A program made the position numbers and the translations under genes. This document shows positions 23,520 through 31,986 of a stretch of DNA of 51,786 bases, piece by piece. The notes beneath the pieces were generated by a model, which had not been told where the DNA came from, made no database searches, and was given only the letters and a program-made list of their open reading frames with translations. Source of the stretch: an uncultured Oscillospiraceae bacterium. GTDB taxonomy: Bacteria > Bacillota > Clostridia > Oscillospirales > Oscillospiraceae. Position 1 is the stretch's first letter. Each line of letters begins with the position of its first letter. The DNA is taken from the NCBI GenBank assembly GCA_910584395.1, contig CAJUAS010000004.1, forward strand, positions 1 through 51,786, in the 5' to 3' direction.

Positions 23520-24248
23520 TTAATCGTTATCCCAGTTGTGCCAGACGTTCTGCACGTCGTCGTCCTCTTCCAGAAGGTCGATCATCTTCTCCATGTTCTT
23601 GATGTCCTCTTCGTTCTCCAGCTTGATGTAATTCTGGGGAACCATCTGCACGCCGGCTTCCAAGAAGGTGTATCCTTTGGCCTCCAACGCCTCGGTGACG
23701 GCGGCAAACGCGTCGGGGTCGGTATAGACTTCAAACACCTCGTCCTCCACCTGCATATCGTCCGCTCCGGCGTCCAACGCATCCATCATCACGGTGTCCT
23801 CGTCCAGATCTTCCTTTTCAATGACGATCACGCCCTTGCGGTCGAAAGACCAAGACACACACCCGGTCGCACCCAGATTCCCGCCGTATTTGTCAAAGAG
23901 GTGGCGGACATTGGGAGCGGTGCGGTTGCGGTTGTCGGTCAGCGCCTCTACGATCACGGCTACGCCGCACGGGCCGTAACCCTCATACACCACGCTCTCG
24001 TAAGCGTCGGCGTTGCCCGAGCCAAGGGCGCGGTCGATGGTGCGCTTGATGTTGTCATTGGGCATATTGGCGGCCTTGGCCTTGGCGATAACGGTAGCAA
24101 GGCGGGAGTTGTTGGCGGGATCACCGCCGCCCCCGGTCTTGACCGCCACGATCATCTCGCGGGCGATTTTTGTGAACATCTGGGAACGCTTCGCGTCCGC
24201 CGCGCCCTTCGTCTTTTGAATATTATGCCATTTGGAATGTCCCGACAT
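23520..24248 (-). CDS. yebC: YebC/PmpR family protein
   Basis: A 242-residue protein of the YebC/TACO1 family. It begins MSGHSKWHNIQKTKGAADAKR, the invariant family start, followed by the three standard domains (VYEGYGPCGVAVIVEALTDN; FDRKGVIVIEKE) and an acidic tail. Members were described as transcriptional regulators (PmpR) but more recent work on YebC and TACO1 proteins points to helping ribosomes translate proline-rich or difficult stretches, which suits the translation-heavy neighbourhood. Promoter at 24281-24309. Confidence 0.95.
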   Translation of the reverse strand: MSGHSKWHNIQKTKGAADAKRSQMFTKIAREMIVAVKTGGGGDPANNSRLATVIAKAKAANMPNDNIKRTIDRALGSGNADAYESVVYEGYGPCGVAVIVEALTDNRNRTAPNVRHLFDKYGGNLGATGCVSWSFDRKGVIVIEKEDLDEDTVMMDALDAGADDMQVEDEVFEVYTDPDAFAAVTEALEAKGYTFLEAGVQMVPQNYIKLENEEDIKNMEKMIDLLEEDDDVQNVWHNWDND

Positions 24249-24280
24249 GGTATCCTTCCCTTCTCAAAAATTCGTCTCAT

Positions 24281-24309
24281 AGTTTACCATAGCTTTGGAC
24301 TTTTTTCAA
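24281..24309 (-). promoter_or_regulatory. Promoter of yebC
   Basis: Minus-strand TTGAAA, a 17-bp spacer, then TAAACT. The ribosome site GAAGGGAAGG follows just before the ATG at 24248. Confidence 0.55.
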
Positions 24310-24323
24310 CCCCCTAATCCAGC

Positions 24324-25121
24324 TTAGAGGGAAAAATAGACCTCTTTGTGTTTCTGGGTGCGGAAAAATTCAATTCCACAGCCGGAAAATGCCTCGTTCA
24401 GCTTCTCCCACAGCGTGTCCATGGCCGGGTCTTCCGTGGCGAAATGACCGCCGTCCACCAAAGTGATCCCCCGTTGGTATGCCTCCAAAAATTCGTGATA
24501 CTTCACGTCTGCGGTCACATAGGCGTCCGCGCCCCAATTCGCCGCTTTTTGCAGCAGATCGCCGCCAGCCCCGCCGCACACCGCCACTTTTTTTACCGGG
24601 CGGTTTCCCAAAACCACCCGCAGGCCGCGGGCGTTGAGGGCGGTTTTTACCGACTTGGCAAACTCCTTGGGCGGCACTGCGCGCTCCAACACGCCAACCG
24701 CACCCATGCCGTAGGGTTTTCCACCGGCAGTCTGACCCGCCGGCTCTAAAAAGCCTTCGGAGGTGATGCCCAGCCGCCCTAACAGCACATCGCTCACGCC
24801 CCCGGACGCTTGATCCAAGTTGGTGTGGGCGGAGATCACAGTGATCCCCCGCCGCGCCAACTCCAGCACCACCGCTCCGGTGGGATCGTCAGGCGTCACA
24901 GACTTTAAGCCGTGAAAAATCAAGGGATGATGGCTCACGATCAATTGGCACTTGCGGCGGGCCGCTTCCTTGACCGCCTCCGGCGTTACGTCCAAGGTCA
25001 CCAAAACCCGCTCCACATCCATCTCCATGCTTCCCATCAGCAGTCCGGCGTTGTCATAGTCCAATTGGGTGGAAAACGGGGCGATTTTATCAATATATTG
25101 ATAGATCTCCTGTGCTTTCAT
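24324..25121 (-). CDS. Nif3-like dinuclear metal centre protein
   Basis: A 265-residue protein of the Nif3/YqfO/YbgI family, ring-forming proteins with a two-metal site. Metal-binding motifs are VSHHPLIFHG (63-72), SAHTNLD (96-102) and, near the C-terminus, GGHFATEDPA. B. subtilis YqfO is longer, with an inserted PII-like domain; this shorter form lacks most of that insert. The function is debated; a GTP cyclohydrolase-like or hydrolase activity has been proposed for the family. It starts 1 nt after the trmK stop, the same pair as yqfN-yqfO in Bacillus, so the two are cotranslated. Confidence 0.92.
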   Translation of the reverse strand: MKAQEIYQYIDKIAPFSTQLDYDNAGLLMGSMEMDVERVLVTLDVTPEAVKEAARRKCQLIVSHHPLIFHGLKSVTPDDPTGAVVLELARRGITVISAHTNLDQASGGVSDVLLGRLGITSEGFLEPAGQTAGGKPYGMGAVGVLERAVPPKEFAKSVKTALNARGLRVVLGNRPVKKVAVCGGAGGDLLQKAANWGADAYVTADVKYHEFLEAYQRGITLVDGGHFATEDPAMDTLWEKLNEAFSGCGIEFFRTQKHKEVYFSL

Positions 25122-25122
25122 T

Positions 25123-25824
25123 TCATATTCCCTCTTTCATCATGTCTGCCAAACCGTCCAGCACTTGGGAGAAGTAGATTTGCCGCTCTGCGTCCTCCGG
25201 CCTTTTGGATCGCGCCAAGCCCGCCAGCGCCCGTTCTGCCCGCCGGCAGCTCAATGCCAGATATTCCGGCCACAGCGGGTCGCCATCATGGGCGGCAGCC
25301 GTTCCCACATAGCGCTCAGCGGGTGTTAAGGGTTTCTCCTTCACAGTTCTTCCTTCAGCAAGACGGAACACCAGATAGAGGGTCTCCCCCTCTTTGACCA
25401 AGACCTCCTTGGCGATGGAAATGCCCAGTCTGTCCAGTTCCTCCCGCAGCACCTCCACGGCGCTCATGGGCTGGAGAATACAGGTCTTTTCAAAGCTCCA
25501 TGGCGCGGCCTTCAAAATGTTCAAAATGGTTTCGCCGCCCATTCCAGCCACCGTCACAGCGTCCACTTCGTCGGCGCTGATTCCCGCCAAGCCGTCGCAC
25601 AACCGGAGAGAGAGCTGCTCCTCCAAGCCGTAACGCTCCGCCGTCTCCTTTGCTCTTACCAGCGGGCCGGAGCGGATATCTGTACCAATGGCGGTCAAAA
25701 TGCGGCCTGTGGTCAGCAGATAGGCGGGCAAATAGGCGTGATCCGTACCTATATCTGCGAGCCGCGCTCCGGCGGGGACAAGCTCTGCCACAGCGCGCAG
25801 CCGCGGGGTCAAATTCGGATGCAT
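25123..25824 (-). CDS. trmK: tRNA (adenine(22)-N1)-methyltransferase TrmK
   Basis: A 233-residue SAM-dependent methyltransferase that makes m1A22 in tRNAs. The start at 25824 has AAGGAGCGG about 5-6 nt upstream and the family start LTPRLRAVAELVP. Rossmann-fold motif I is LADIGTDHAYLP (about 23-34); VTVAGMGGETI is the family's motif IV region; ILQPMSAVEVLREEL follows. The gene sits 26 nt behind the hairpin that ends the DUF1858 gene, and its TGA is 1 nt from the nif3 ATG. Confidence 0.94.
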   Translation of the reverse strand: MHPNLTPRLRAVAELVPAGARLADIGTDHAYLPAYLLTTGRILTAIGTDIRSGPLVRAKETAERYGLEEQLSLRLCDGLAGISADEVDAVTVAGMGGETILNILKAAPWSFEKTCILQPMSAVEVLREELDRLGISIAKEVLVKEGETLYLVFRLAEGRTVKEKPLTPAERYVGTAAAHDGDPLWPEYLALSCRRAERALAGLARSKRPEDAERQIYFSQVLDGLADMMKEGI

Positions 25825-25845
25825 ACAAACCGCTCCTTCCTTTAC

Positions 25846-25876
25846 AAAAAGGGAGCGGCACACAGATGCCGCTCCC
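25846..25876 (-). terminator. Terminator between the DUF1858 gene and trmK
   Basis: On the minus strand a perfect 10-bp stem (GGGAGCGGCA / TGCCGCTCCC) with a 6-nt loop is followed by TTTTTG. It lies 20 nt after the DUF1858 stop and about 26 nt before the trmK start codon. Confidence 0.9.
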
Positions 25877-25896
25877 CCTTTAGGGCGTTTGGGCAG

Positions 25897-26097
25897 TTAG
25901 TCGGGAATCAGCTCGTTCAGCTTGTCCAAAATGCTCTGGCAGTCAATGCCGTGAACGGCGCAGGCCTCCTCCACAGTCTCGCCGCGAGAGGCGGGGCAGC
26001 CCAAGCAGTGCATCCCGATGGACATGAACACAGGCGCAGCCTGAGGCGCAATGTCCAGAATATCACCGATAATGGTATCTTTTGTGATCTTTGCCAT
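25897..26097 (-). CDS. DUF1858 domain protein (small CxxC protein)
   Basis: A 66-residue protein that is entirely a DUF1858 domain: ITKDTIIGDILDIAPQAAPVF, then HCLGCPASRGETVEEAC. The CLGC motif sits at the end of a helix, as in small disulfide/redox or metal-binding proteins of this family, found in many anaerobes, sometimes fused to hybrid-cluster or iron-sulfur proteins. The exact role is unknown. GGAGG lies 7 nt before ATG 26097. It has its own strong promoter and terminator, so it is expressed as a single-gene unit. Confidence 0.9.
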   Translation of the reverse strand: MAKITKDTIIGDILDIAPQAAPVFMSIGMHCLGCPASRGETVEEACAVHGIDCQSILDKLNELIPD

Positions 26098-26149
26098 ACA
26101 ATGACCTCCTAATCTCTTTGGGCTGTTTGCCCATTTATCTTACCCATTT

Positions 26150-26178
26150 ATTATATCGAAGTAACTTCCATTTTTCAA
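26150..26178 (-). promoter_or_regulatory. Promoter of the DUF1858 gene
   Basis: Minus-strand TTGAAA, a 17-bp spacer, then TATAAT. Between it and the start codon lies a small GGGC-AAACA-GCCC hairpin (about 26120-26132). Confidence 0.75.
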
Positions 26179-26256
26179 CACCATTTTCAATTTTTTCTCC
26201 CGTTCCTTTTCCATTGCCTGCACTCTAATCTCCAAAAATTGGCCTGCGCCGGGGGT

Positions 26257-26284
26257 TTGACAACGGCAGAAAAACCGTTATAAT
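26257..26284 (+). promoter_or_regulatory. Near-consensus promoter with an inverted repeat in the spacer
   Basis: TTGACA and TATAAT, both perfect, with a 16-bp spacer. The spacer ends carry AACGG and CCGTT, an inverted repeat separated by 8 bp that could be a repressor site. Confidence 0.8.
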
Positions 26285-26324
26285 ATGGGATAGGTTTCGA
26301 GACCGACGGACGGGAGGGATGAAG

Positions 26325-26741
26325 GTGAAGCTGGAACTGACGAAAAAGGAATTTCGCCGACTGCTGGATCTGGTCTACATCGGCAATTGGATCTTAAATT
26401 CCACCCGCGGCGAAGACCGTATTCAGGACTATGACCGGGTGGAGTCCCTCCTGTTTCAGCGGGCGGCCGAGGAGGGGATGCCTTCGTTGGCGGAGCTGTA
26501 TCACGGCGAGATCGTGCCCTCCCGCGCCTTTGTAGACGGCGGCATCCACGAAGCCATCATGGAATATGAAAATAACGTCTTTTTCGAGATCTTGGCCGAG
26601 GATCTGGCCCGTCGGGACATGGACGATCCCCCCATCGACGAGAGCAACTATCTGGAGCTGGCTACCAGAATCGACGCGTACATTTCAGAATTTGAGGAAC
26701 ACGGCACGGATAATATTTTAGTGGACGTAGATGGATTGTAA
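26325..26741 (+). CDS. Small acidic conserved protein of unknown function
   Basis: About 138 residues. GTG 26325 is preferred because GGGAGGG touches the ATG at 26319 directly but stands about 6 nt before the GTG; either is possible. It starts KLELTKKEFRRLLDLVYIGNWILNSTR, is strongly helical and acidic, and has no membrane segment or signal peptide. I recall similar proteins of unknown function in Clostridia and Bacilli but can name no activity. It is a single-gene unit with a near-consensus promoter (26257-26284) and a strong terminator, suggesting steady or regulated high-level expression. Confidence 0.82.
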   Translation: MKLELTKKEFRRLLDLVYIGNWILNSTRGEDRIQDYDRVESLLFQRAAEEGMPSLAELYHGEIVPSRAFVDGGIHEAIMEYENNVFFEILAEDLARRDMDDPPIDESNYLELATRIDAYISEFEEHGTDNILVDVDGL

Positions 26742-26755
26742 ACTGCTGATATGCC

Positions 26756-26796
26756 AAGCGCACCGTCGTCACAGTGACGACGGTGCGCTTTTATTT
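26756..26796 (+). terminator. Bidirectional terminator between convergent genes
   Basis: A perfect stem of up to 17 bp (AAGCGCACCGTCGTCAC / GTGACGACGGTGCGCTT) followed by TTTTATTT on the plus strand. It also serves the facing FAH-family gene, whose stop codon is at its edge. Confidence 0.93.
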
Positions 26797-27568
26797 AGCT
26801 TCGCGGTATTTTGGGTAGGGCAACGGTGTTTTTCAGCACCCCGATCCCCTCGATGTCCACCTCGACTGTATCCCCGTCAAACATCGGGCCGATCCCTGCA
26901 GGTGTTCCCGTGGCAATGAGGTCTCCCGGCTCTAACGTCATAGACGCGGTGATGAACTCAATAAGATGGGCGACATCCTGCATCAAAAGTCCGGTGCGGC
27001 TCTGCTGCACAGTCTCTCCATTGAGACGGGTGGTGACTGTCAGGTCGGCGGGATCGACCTCGTCGGTGATCCACGGGCCGCACGGGCCAAACCCGTCCAT
27101 GCTCTTTCCTCTCGTCCACTGTCCATCGGACTTTTGGATAATGCGGGCTGTCACGTCATTGAAGCAGGTGTAGCCCAACACATAGTCCGCCGCGTCCGCC
27201 GCCCGCACACTTTTGGCCCGTTTACGGATCACCACGCCCAGTTCCCCCTCATAATCCACGCGGGTCACAAAGTCCGGGGCGGTAATGGCCGCGCCAGGGG
27301 CGTTCAGCACGTTTGGCCCTTTGAGGAAGAGAATGGGCACTTCGGGAATGCCCTCACCCATTTCCACCGCATGATCGTAGTAGTTTTTGCCGACACAGAC
27401 GATCTTAGTCGGCTCGACCGGGGGAAGCAGCCTACAGCCGCTCAGAGCCGTCACCTTACCTGTATAGCGGATCTCAGCATAGGGCGGCGTCTCCAGCTCG
27501 CGAATATACTCGCCCTCTACCACGCCCCACTTCGGGCCGCTATCCAGTTCAAAACGGATGTACTTCAT
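26795..27568 (-). CDS. Fumarylacetoacetate hydrolase family protein
   Basis: A 257-residue FAH-superfamily enzyme, which hydrolyses or decarboxylates acylpyruvate/oxaloacetate-type substrates with a divalent metal. KIVCVGKNYYDHAVEMG, the metal-ligand segment DYEGELGVVI, GYTCFNDVTAR, WTRGKSMDGFGPCGPW and GTPAGIGP are all family motifs. The start at 27568 has GGAGG 8 nt upstream; that ribosome site is encoded by the last codons of engB, so the two are coupled. The likely activity, as for many bacterial members, is acylpyruvase or oxaloacetate decarboxylase. Last gene of the tig-to-engB cluster direction. Confidence 0.92.
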   Translation of the reverse strand: MKYIRFELDSGPKWGVVEGEYIRELETPPYAEIRYTGKVTALSGCRLLPPVEPTKIVCVGKNYYDHAVEMGEGIPEVPILFLKGPNVLNAPGAAITAPDFVTRVDYEGELGVVIRKRAKSVRAADAADYVLGYTCFNDVTARIIQKSDGQWTRGKSMDGFGPCGPWITDEVDPADLTVTTRLNGETVQQSRTGLLMQDVAHLIEFITASMTLEPGDLIATGTPAGIGPMFDGDTVEVDIEGIGVLKNTVALPKIPRS

Positions 27569-27572
27569 ATCG

Positions 27573-28166
27573 TTAACCTCCGATATGGGCCAAAATCTGT
27601 CCCAACAGCTCCTCTTTTCCATCTCCCTTTTCCGCGGAGAACGGAATGATCTTTACCTCGTCTTCCAGCTCCAGCGTCTCACGGATGCGCTGAAGATTGC
27701 CCTCCAGCTCGCTTTTCTTCACCTTGTCCAGCTTGTTTGCCACCACCACATAGGGCTTTCCGCTGGCCTTATACCACTCCCCCATTGTGATGTCGTCGGC
27801 GGTGGGCTTGTGGCGCAGATCCACCAGCATGATGCCCAACGCCATCAGAGATGTGTCGTTGAACCACGTCTCGATCAGCTTCCCCCAGCGCTGGCGCTCG
27901 GCCATGGAGACCTTGGCATAGCCATAGCCGGGCAAATCGACCAGATAAAGAGCCTCGTCAATGAGAAAGTAGTTGATATGGGTGGTTTTTCCCGGCGCTG
28001 CGCCCACCCGTGCAAAGTTCTTTCGGTTGAGAAGTCGGTTGATCACCGAGGATTTCCCCACGTTAGACCGCCCGGAGAACACGATCTGGGGCAGTCCGTC
28101 CCGGGGAAAGTCGGCGCTCTTCACCGCTGAGCGGACGAACTCCGCCTTATTCCAGTTGATTTTCAT
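27573..28166 (-). CDS. engB: Ribosome biogenesis GTP-binding protein EngB (YsxC)
   Basis: A 197-residue TrmE-Era-type small GTPase needed for 50S subunit maturation. G1 is GRSNVGKSS (32-40), G2 GKTTHINYF, G3 DLPGYGYA, G4 NKLD and G5 FSAEKG. The start at 28166 has GGAGGTG 6 nt upstream, matching the usual family length of about 195. It is 16 nt downstream of lon, the same order as lonA-ysxC in B. subtilis. Confidence 0.96.
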   Translation of the reverse strand: MKINWNKAEFVRSAVKSADFPRDGLPQIVFSGRSNVGKSSVINRLLNRKNFARVGAAPGKTTHINYFLIDEALYLVDLPGYGYAKVSMAERQRWGKLIETWFNDTSLMALGIMLVDLRHKPTADDITMGEWYKASGKPYVVVANKLDKVKKSELEGNLQRIRETLELEDEVKIIPFSAEKGDGKEELLGQILAHIGG

Positions 28167-28182
28167 GCTCGACACCTCCACC

Positions 28183-30606
28183 TCACTGGCACAGCCCTGT
28201 CTGCGAAGGTAAGGAAGTCCCCGCAGGCGGCATAAGCGCGGCATAAGGCGCATCGGCCGGATAGGCCTCTACGGGATTGGGCAAAGACTCCAATGCCAGC
28301 TCCAACACCTGCTTTACCTCGGCAACGGGGAAGAAACGGAGCTGGGCGCGGACGGTCTGGTCAATGTCGGCCAGATCCCGCTCATTTTCCTTGGGGATCA
28401 CAACGTCATAGATCCCGGCGCGCAGCGCAGCCATGGTTTTCTCCCGCAGGCCGCCAATAGGCAGCACCCGTCCCCGCAGCGTCACCTCGCCGGTCATTGC
28501 AATGCCGGCGCGCACCGTGCGTCCCGTCAATGCAGAAGCCATGGCTGTGGCGACCGCCACGCCCGCAGAAGGGCCGTCCTTGGGCACTGCTCCTTCCGGG
28601 AAGTGGACATGGAGGTCGGTTTTCTGATAAAAATCAGCCGCCAGCCCCAGCGCCGCGCTGTGCGCGCGCAGATAGGAAAGGGCCGCGCGGGCAGATTCCT
28701 TCATCACATCCCCCAAATTCCCTGTCAGCTCCAGCTTGCCGCTTCCCGGCATGGCGTTGACCTCCACCTCCAGCAGTTCGCCGCCCGCCTCTGTCCACGC
28801 AAGGCCGTTGACAACTCCCACCCGGCGCTTCAAGGCTTCGCCGGAGCGATGATACTTCTCCGGCCCTAAATAGCGTTCCAGATTTCCCGCCGTGATCCGC
28901 ACGGTTTTTGCGGCGTTGTCCACCACTTCCATAGCGGTGCACCGGCACAGTTTCGCCAATTGCGTGCGGAGCTGACGCACCCCGCCTTCTTTGGTGTAGC
29001 CTGCGATCACGGCACGGAGCACATCATCAGAAAGCCTCAATTGCGCCGCTTTCAAGCCGTGGCGTTTCAATTCCTTCGGCAGCAGGTGTTTCTGCGCGAT
29101 GCATAGCTTTTCTTCGTCGGTATAGCTGGGCAGCTCAATGACCTCCATGCGGTCTAATAAGGGACGCGGGATAGTGTCCACCGTGTTGGCTGTGGTGATA
29201 AACAGCACCTTGGAGAGGTCAAAGGGTATTTCTAAAAAATTGTCCCGGAAGGCGGAATTTTGTTCCGTATCCAGCACTTCCAATAAGGCGGAGGACGGAT
29301 CACTTCGCCCGTCATTGCCCAGCTTGTCGATCTCGTCCAGCACCAGAACCGGGTTGCAAGAGCCTGCCTGACGAATGCCGGTGATAATGCGCCCCGGCAT
29401 CGCGCCCACATAAGTTTTCCGATGGCCGCGGATCTCTGCTTCGTCATGGACGCCGCCCAGCGAGATCCGCGCCAGCTTTCGGTTCAACGCCTTGGCCACC
29501 GATTGGGCGATGGAGGTCTTCCCTACGCCCGGCGCACCCACCAAACAGAGGATCTGCCCTTTCAAGTCGGAGGCCAAGCGGCGCACCGCCACATACTCCA
29601 AAATACGCTCTTTTACCTTTTCAAGGCCGTAATGGTCACGATCCAGCACCTTTCGGGCTGCGCTCACATCCAGCCGTTCCTTGGTGCTTTTGCCCCAAGG
29701 CAGTTCCAAACACACATCCAAATAGTTGCGGCTGACCGACGCTTCGGCAGAGGCGTAGGGCTGTTTTCCGAGACGTTCCAGTTCCTTGAGCAGGCGTTCC
29801 TCTACATCCTTGGGCAGCTTTGCCTTTGCAATGAGATCCCGGTATTCGGTCAGCTCGCTGTCCTCTCCTTCGCCCAGTTCCTCCTCAATGACCTTGAGCT
29901 GCTGGCGAAGGTAATACTCCCGCTGGGTGTGGTCAAGCCCTTCACGCACCTTGCTCTCCACATCACTCTCCAGCTTTAAGATATCTGTTTCCCGCTGGAG
30001 CAGGCGGCAGAGCTTTTCCAACCGTCGAACAGGACGCAATTCTTCCAAAATGGCCTGCTTGTCCTCCAGACGCATGGAGGAACTTTGGGCAATGGTGTCT
30101 GCAATGTCGCCGGGGTCGTCGCTCGCTAAAATGGACAGCAGCGTCTCCGGCGAAGTGGGCGCAAGCTCCGCATACCGCTGATAGATGGCGTAGCTTTGGC
30201 GGATCAGGGCTTCGGAGCGGGAAGAATGACGTGCCTTCATCGGGGGTAGCCGCTCAATCTCTCCCTGCAAGCAAGGCTCTGTCCCCGTCAGCCGGAGGAT
30301 ACGTCCCCGCTCTACCCCTTCGACCAGAGCACGGACACTTCCCCCGGGAAGGCGAAGGAGTTGGCGGATGCTGCAAACCACTCCAATAGCGTAAAGGTCA
30401 TTACCTTGCGGGGCTTCCACAGACAGATCCCGCTGAGGGATCAAAAAGATGAAGCCGCCGGCCTCCATAGCGCTGTCTAAAGCCTTGACAGACTGCACCC
30501 GCGCCACATCGAAGTTGAGCAGCATATGAGGAAAGACCGTCAGCCCTCGAAGGGCTAAAACGGGCATGGAATCAGTGGATATGGGTGTTAAGGTCACTAC
30601 CTTCAC
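28183..30606 (-). CDS. lon: ATP-dependent Lon protease
   Basis: An 807-residue LonA: an N-terminal substrate-binding domain (VLALRGLTVFPHM...), a coiled helical region, an AAA+ module with Walker A GAPGVGKT and Walker B VLVLDEIDK, and a C-terminal Ser-Lys peptidase domain with catalytic S680 (KDGPSAG) and K723 (REKTMAA). It degrades misfolded and regulatory proteins. The start at GTG 30606 is only 2 nt from AAAGG; GTG 30597 is better spaced and may be the true start. The clpX terminator lies 23 nt upstream. No CtsR or CIRCE-like heat-shock operator is visible in the short gap. Confidence 0.96.
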   Translation of the reverse strand: MKVVTLTPISTDSMPVLALRGLTVFPHMLLNFDVARVQSVKALDSAMEAGGFIFLIPQRDLSVEAPQGNDLYAIGVVCSIRQLLRLPGGSVRALVEGVERGRILRLTGTEPCLQGEIERLPPMKARHSSRSEALIRQSYAIYQRYAELAPTSPETLLSILASDDPGDIADTIAQSSSMRLEDKQAILEELRPVRRLEKLCRLLQRETDILKLESDVESKVREGLDHTQREYYLRQQLKVIEEELGEGEDSELTEYRDLIAKAKLPKDVEERLLKELERLGKQPYASAEASVSRNYLDVCLELPWGKSTKERLDVSAARKVLDRDHYGLEKVKERILEYVAVRRLASDLKGQILCLVGAPGVGKTSIAQSVAKALNRKLARISLGGVHDEAEIRGHRKTYVGAMPGRIITGIRQAGSCNPVLVLDEIDKLGNDGRSDPSSALLEVLDTEQNSAFRDNFLEIPFDLSKVLFITTANTVDTIPRPLLDRMEVIELPSYTDEEKLCIAQKHLLPKELKRHGLKAAQLRLSDDVLRAVIAGYTKEGGVRQLRTQLAKLCRCTAMEVVDNAAKTVRITAGNLERYLGPEKYHRSGEALKRRVGVVNGLAWTEAGGELLEVEVNAMPGSGKLELTGNLGDVMKESARAALSYLRAHSAALGLAADFYQKTDLHVHFPEGAVPKDGPSAGVAVATAMASALTGRTVRAGIAMTGEVTLRGRVLPIGGLREKTMAALRAGIYDVVIPKENERDLADIDQTVRAQLRFFPVAEVKQVLELALESLPNPVEAYPADAPYAALMPPAGTSLPSQTGLCQ

Positions 30607-30626
30607 ATCCTTTCGGTTTTACAGAA

Positions 30627-30663
30627 ACAAAAGGCGATAACTACCGCAGTAATTATCGCCTTT
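30627..30663 (-). terminator. Terminator between clpX and lon
   Basis: On the minus strand AAAGGCGATAA pairs with TTATCGCCTTT, and inner TAC/GTA pairs extend the helix; TTTTG follows. It ends clpX, 23 nt before the lon start codon. Confidence 0.8.
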
Positions 30664-30669
30664 CATCTG

Positions 30670-31953
30670 TTACGATGCGTGATCGTGCGACTGGGACGAG
30701 GTCTTGCACCGCCGCTCGTCCCGCTCTAAGATCGGCTGGGCATGATCGGTGACACAGGCCGGGGTGATGGTCACCTTGGCGATATCGGGGTGACTGGGAA
30801 TGTCATACATCACCTGTGTCATAACGCCTTCCAGCACTGCCCGCAGACCGCGTGCGCCGATCCCGCGCTCCAAGGCTTGATTCGCAGCAGCCTCCAGCGC
30901 CTCCGGCTGGAATTCCAGTTCAACGTTGTCATAGCCCAGCAGCTTTTTGTACTGCTTGACCAGAGCGTTTTTCGGCTTGGTGAGGATCTCCACCATCTGC
31001 TCCTTCGTCAGGGCGCTCACAGTGGTGATCGCAGGCAGACGGCCCACCAGTTCGGGGATAATACCAAACTTCAGCAGATCGTGGGGCTGGATCTCCTTGA
31101 GGATATTGGATGCCGTTCTCTCTTTGGCTGTGTGAACATCCGCCCCAAAGCCGATGGTCTTTTTGTCCAAACGGCTCTCGATGATCTTCTCAATGCCGTC
31201 AAAGGCACCGCCGCAGATAAAGAGGATATTCTTGGTGTCGATCTGAATGAATTCCTGATGGGGATGTTTGCGCCCTCCCTGCGGCGGGACGTTGGCCACC
31301 GTGCCTTCCAGTATCTTCAACAGGGCCTGCTGGACACCCTCGCCGGACACGTCCCGCGTGATAGAGGTATTCTCGCTCTTGCGGGCGATCTTGTCGATCT
31401 CATCCACATAGATAATGCCCCGCTGGGCCAGTTCGATATCATAATCAGCAGCCTGAACCAGACGCAGGAGGATATTCTCCACGTCGTCGCCCACATACCC
31501 AGCCTCCGTCAAGGTGGTGGCGTCGGCAATGGCAAAGGGCACTTTCAAAATGCGGGCCAGCGTCTGGGCAAACATGGTCTTGCCGCAGCCGGTCGGGCCG
31601 ATGAGGAGGATGTTGCTTTTTTGCAGCTCCACATCGTCCTCTTCGCTGCCCAGAAAGATGCGCTTATAGTGGTTGTAGACCGCTACGGACATCGCCACCT
31701 TTGCTTCTTTCTGGCCGATGATATACTCGTCCAGCACCGCGTGGATCTCCTGCGGAGTGGGAATGTCGTCGATCACGCTTTCGCCGGGCTTCAGCTCCTG
31801 CTCTTCGTCTTCCTCGTCGTCCAGAATGTTCAGGCAGAGGTTGATGCACTCGTTGCAAATATAAGCGCCCGGCCCTGCAATAATACGCTTCACCTGCTCC
31901 TGTTTTTTGCCGCAGAAGGAGCAGCGAATGGATTTGTTGTCTTGATTCGCCAT
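30670..31953 (-). CDS. clpX: ATP-dependent Clp protease ATP-binding subunit ClpX
   Basis: A 427-residue unfoldase that feeds substrates to ClpP. The N-terminal zinc finger has two CxxC pairs (CSFC at about 11-14 and CNEC at about 33-36); Walker A is GPTGCGKT, Walker B IIYVDEIDK; IGF, the ClpP-docking loop, is in KKTIGFGAD; pore residues GYVGDD are present. The start at 31953 has GAGAGGTG 5 nt upstream and the family start. It follows clpP by 33 nt with no hairpin between, so clpP-clpX are cotranscribed. The C-terminal tail is histidine/serine-rich and not conserved. Confidence 0.97.
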   Translation of the reverse strand: MANQDNKSIRCSFCGKKQEQVKRIIAGPGAYICNECINLCLNILDDEEDEEQELKPGESVIDDIPTPQEIHAVLDEYIIGQKEAKVAMSVAVYNHYKRIFLGSEEDDVELQKSNILLIGPTGCGKTMFAQTLARILKVPFAIADATTLTEAGYVGDDVENILLRLVQAADYDIELAQRGIIYVDEIDKIARKSENTSITRDVSGEGVQQALLKILEGTVANVPPQGGRKHPHQEFIQIDTKNILFICGGAFDGIEKIIESRLDKKTIGFGADVHTAKERTASNILKEIQPHDLLKFGIIPELVGRLPAITTVSALTKEQMVEILTKPKNALVKQYKKLLGYDNVELEFQPEALEAAANQALERGIGARGLRAVLEGVMTQVMYDIPSHPDIAKVTITPACVTDHAQPILERDERRCKTSSQSHDHAS

Positions 31954-31986
31954 GTTGTCACCTCTCAATCGGTGGGGAAAAATCGA

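Noticed and set aside
25897..26097. Hybrid-cluster or ferredoxin-type iron-sulfur protein
   Set aside because: Only one CxxC pair and a further cysteine are present in 66 residues; it is a stand-alone DUF1858 domain.
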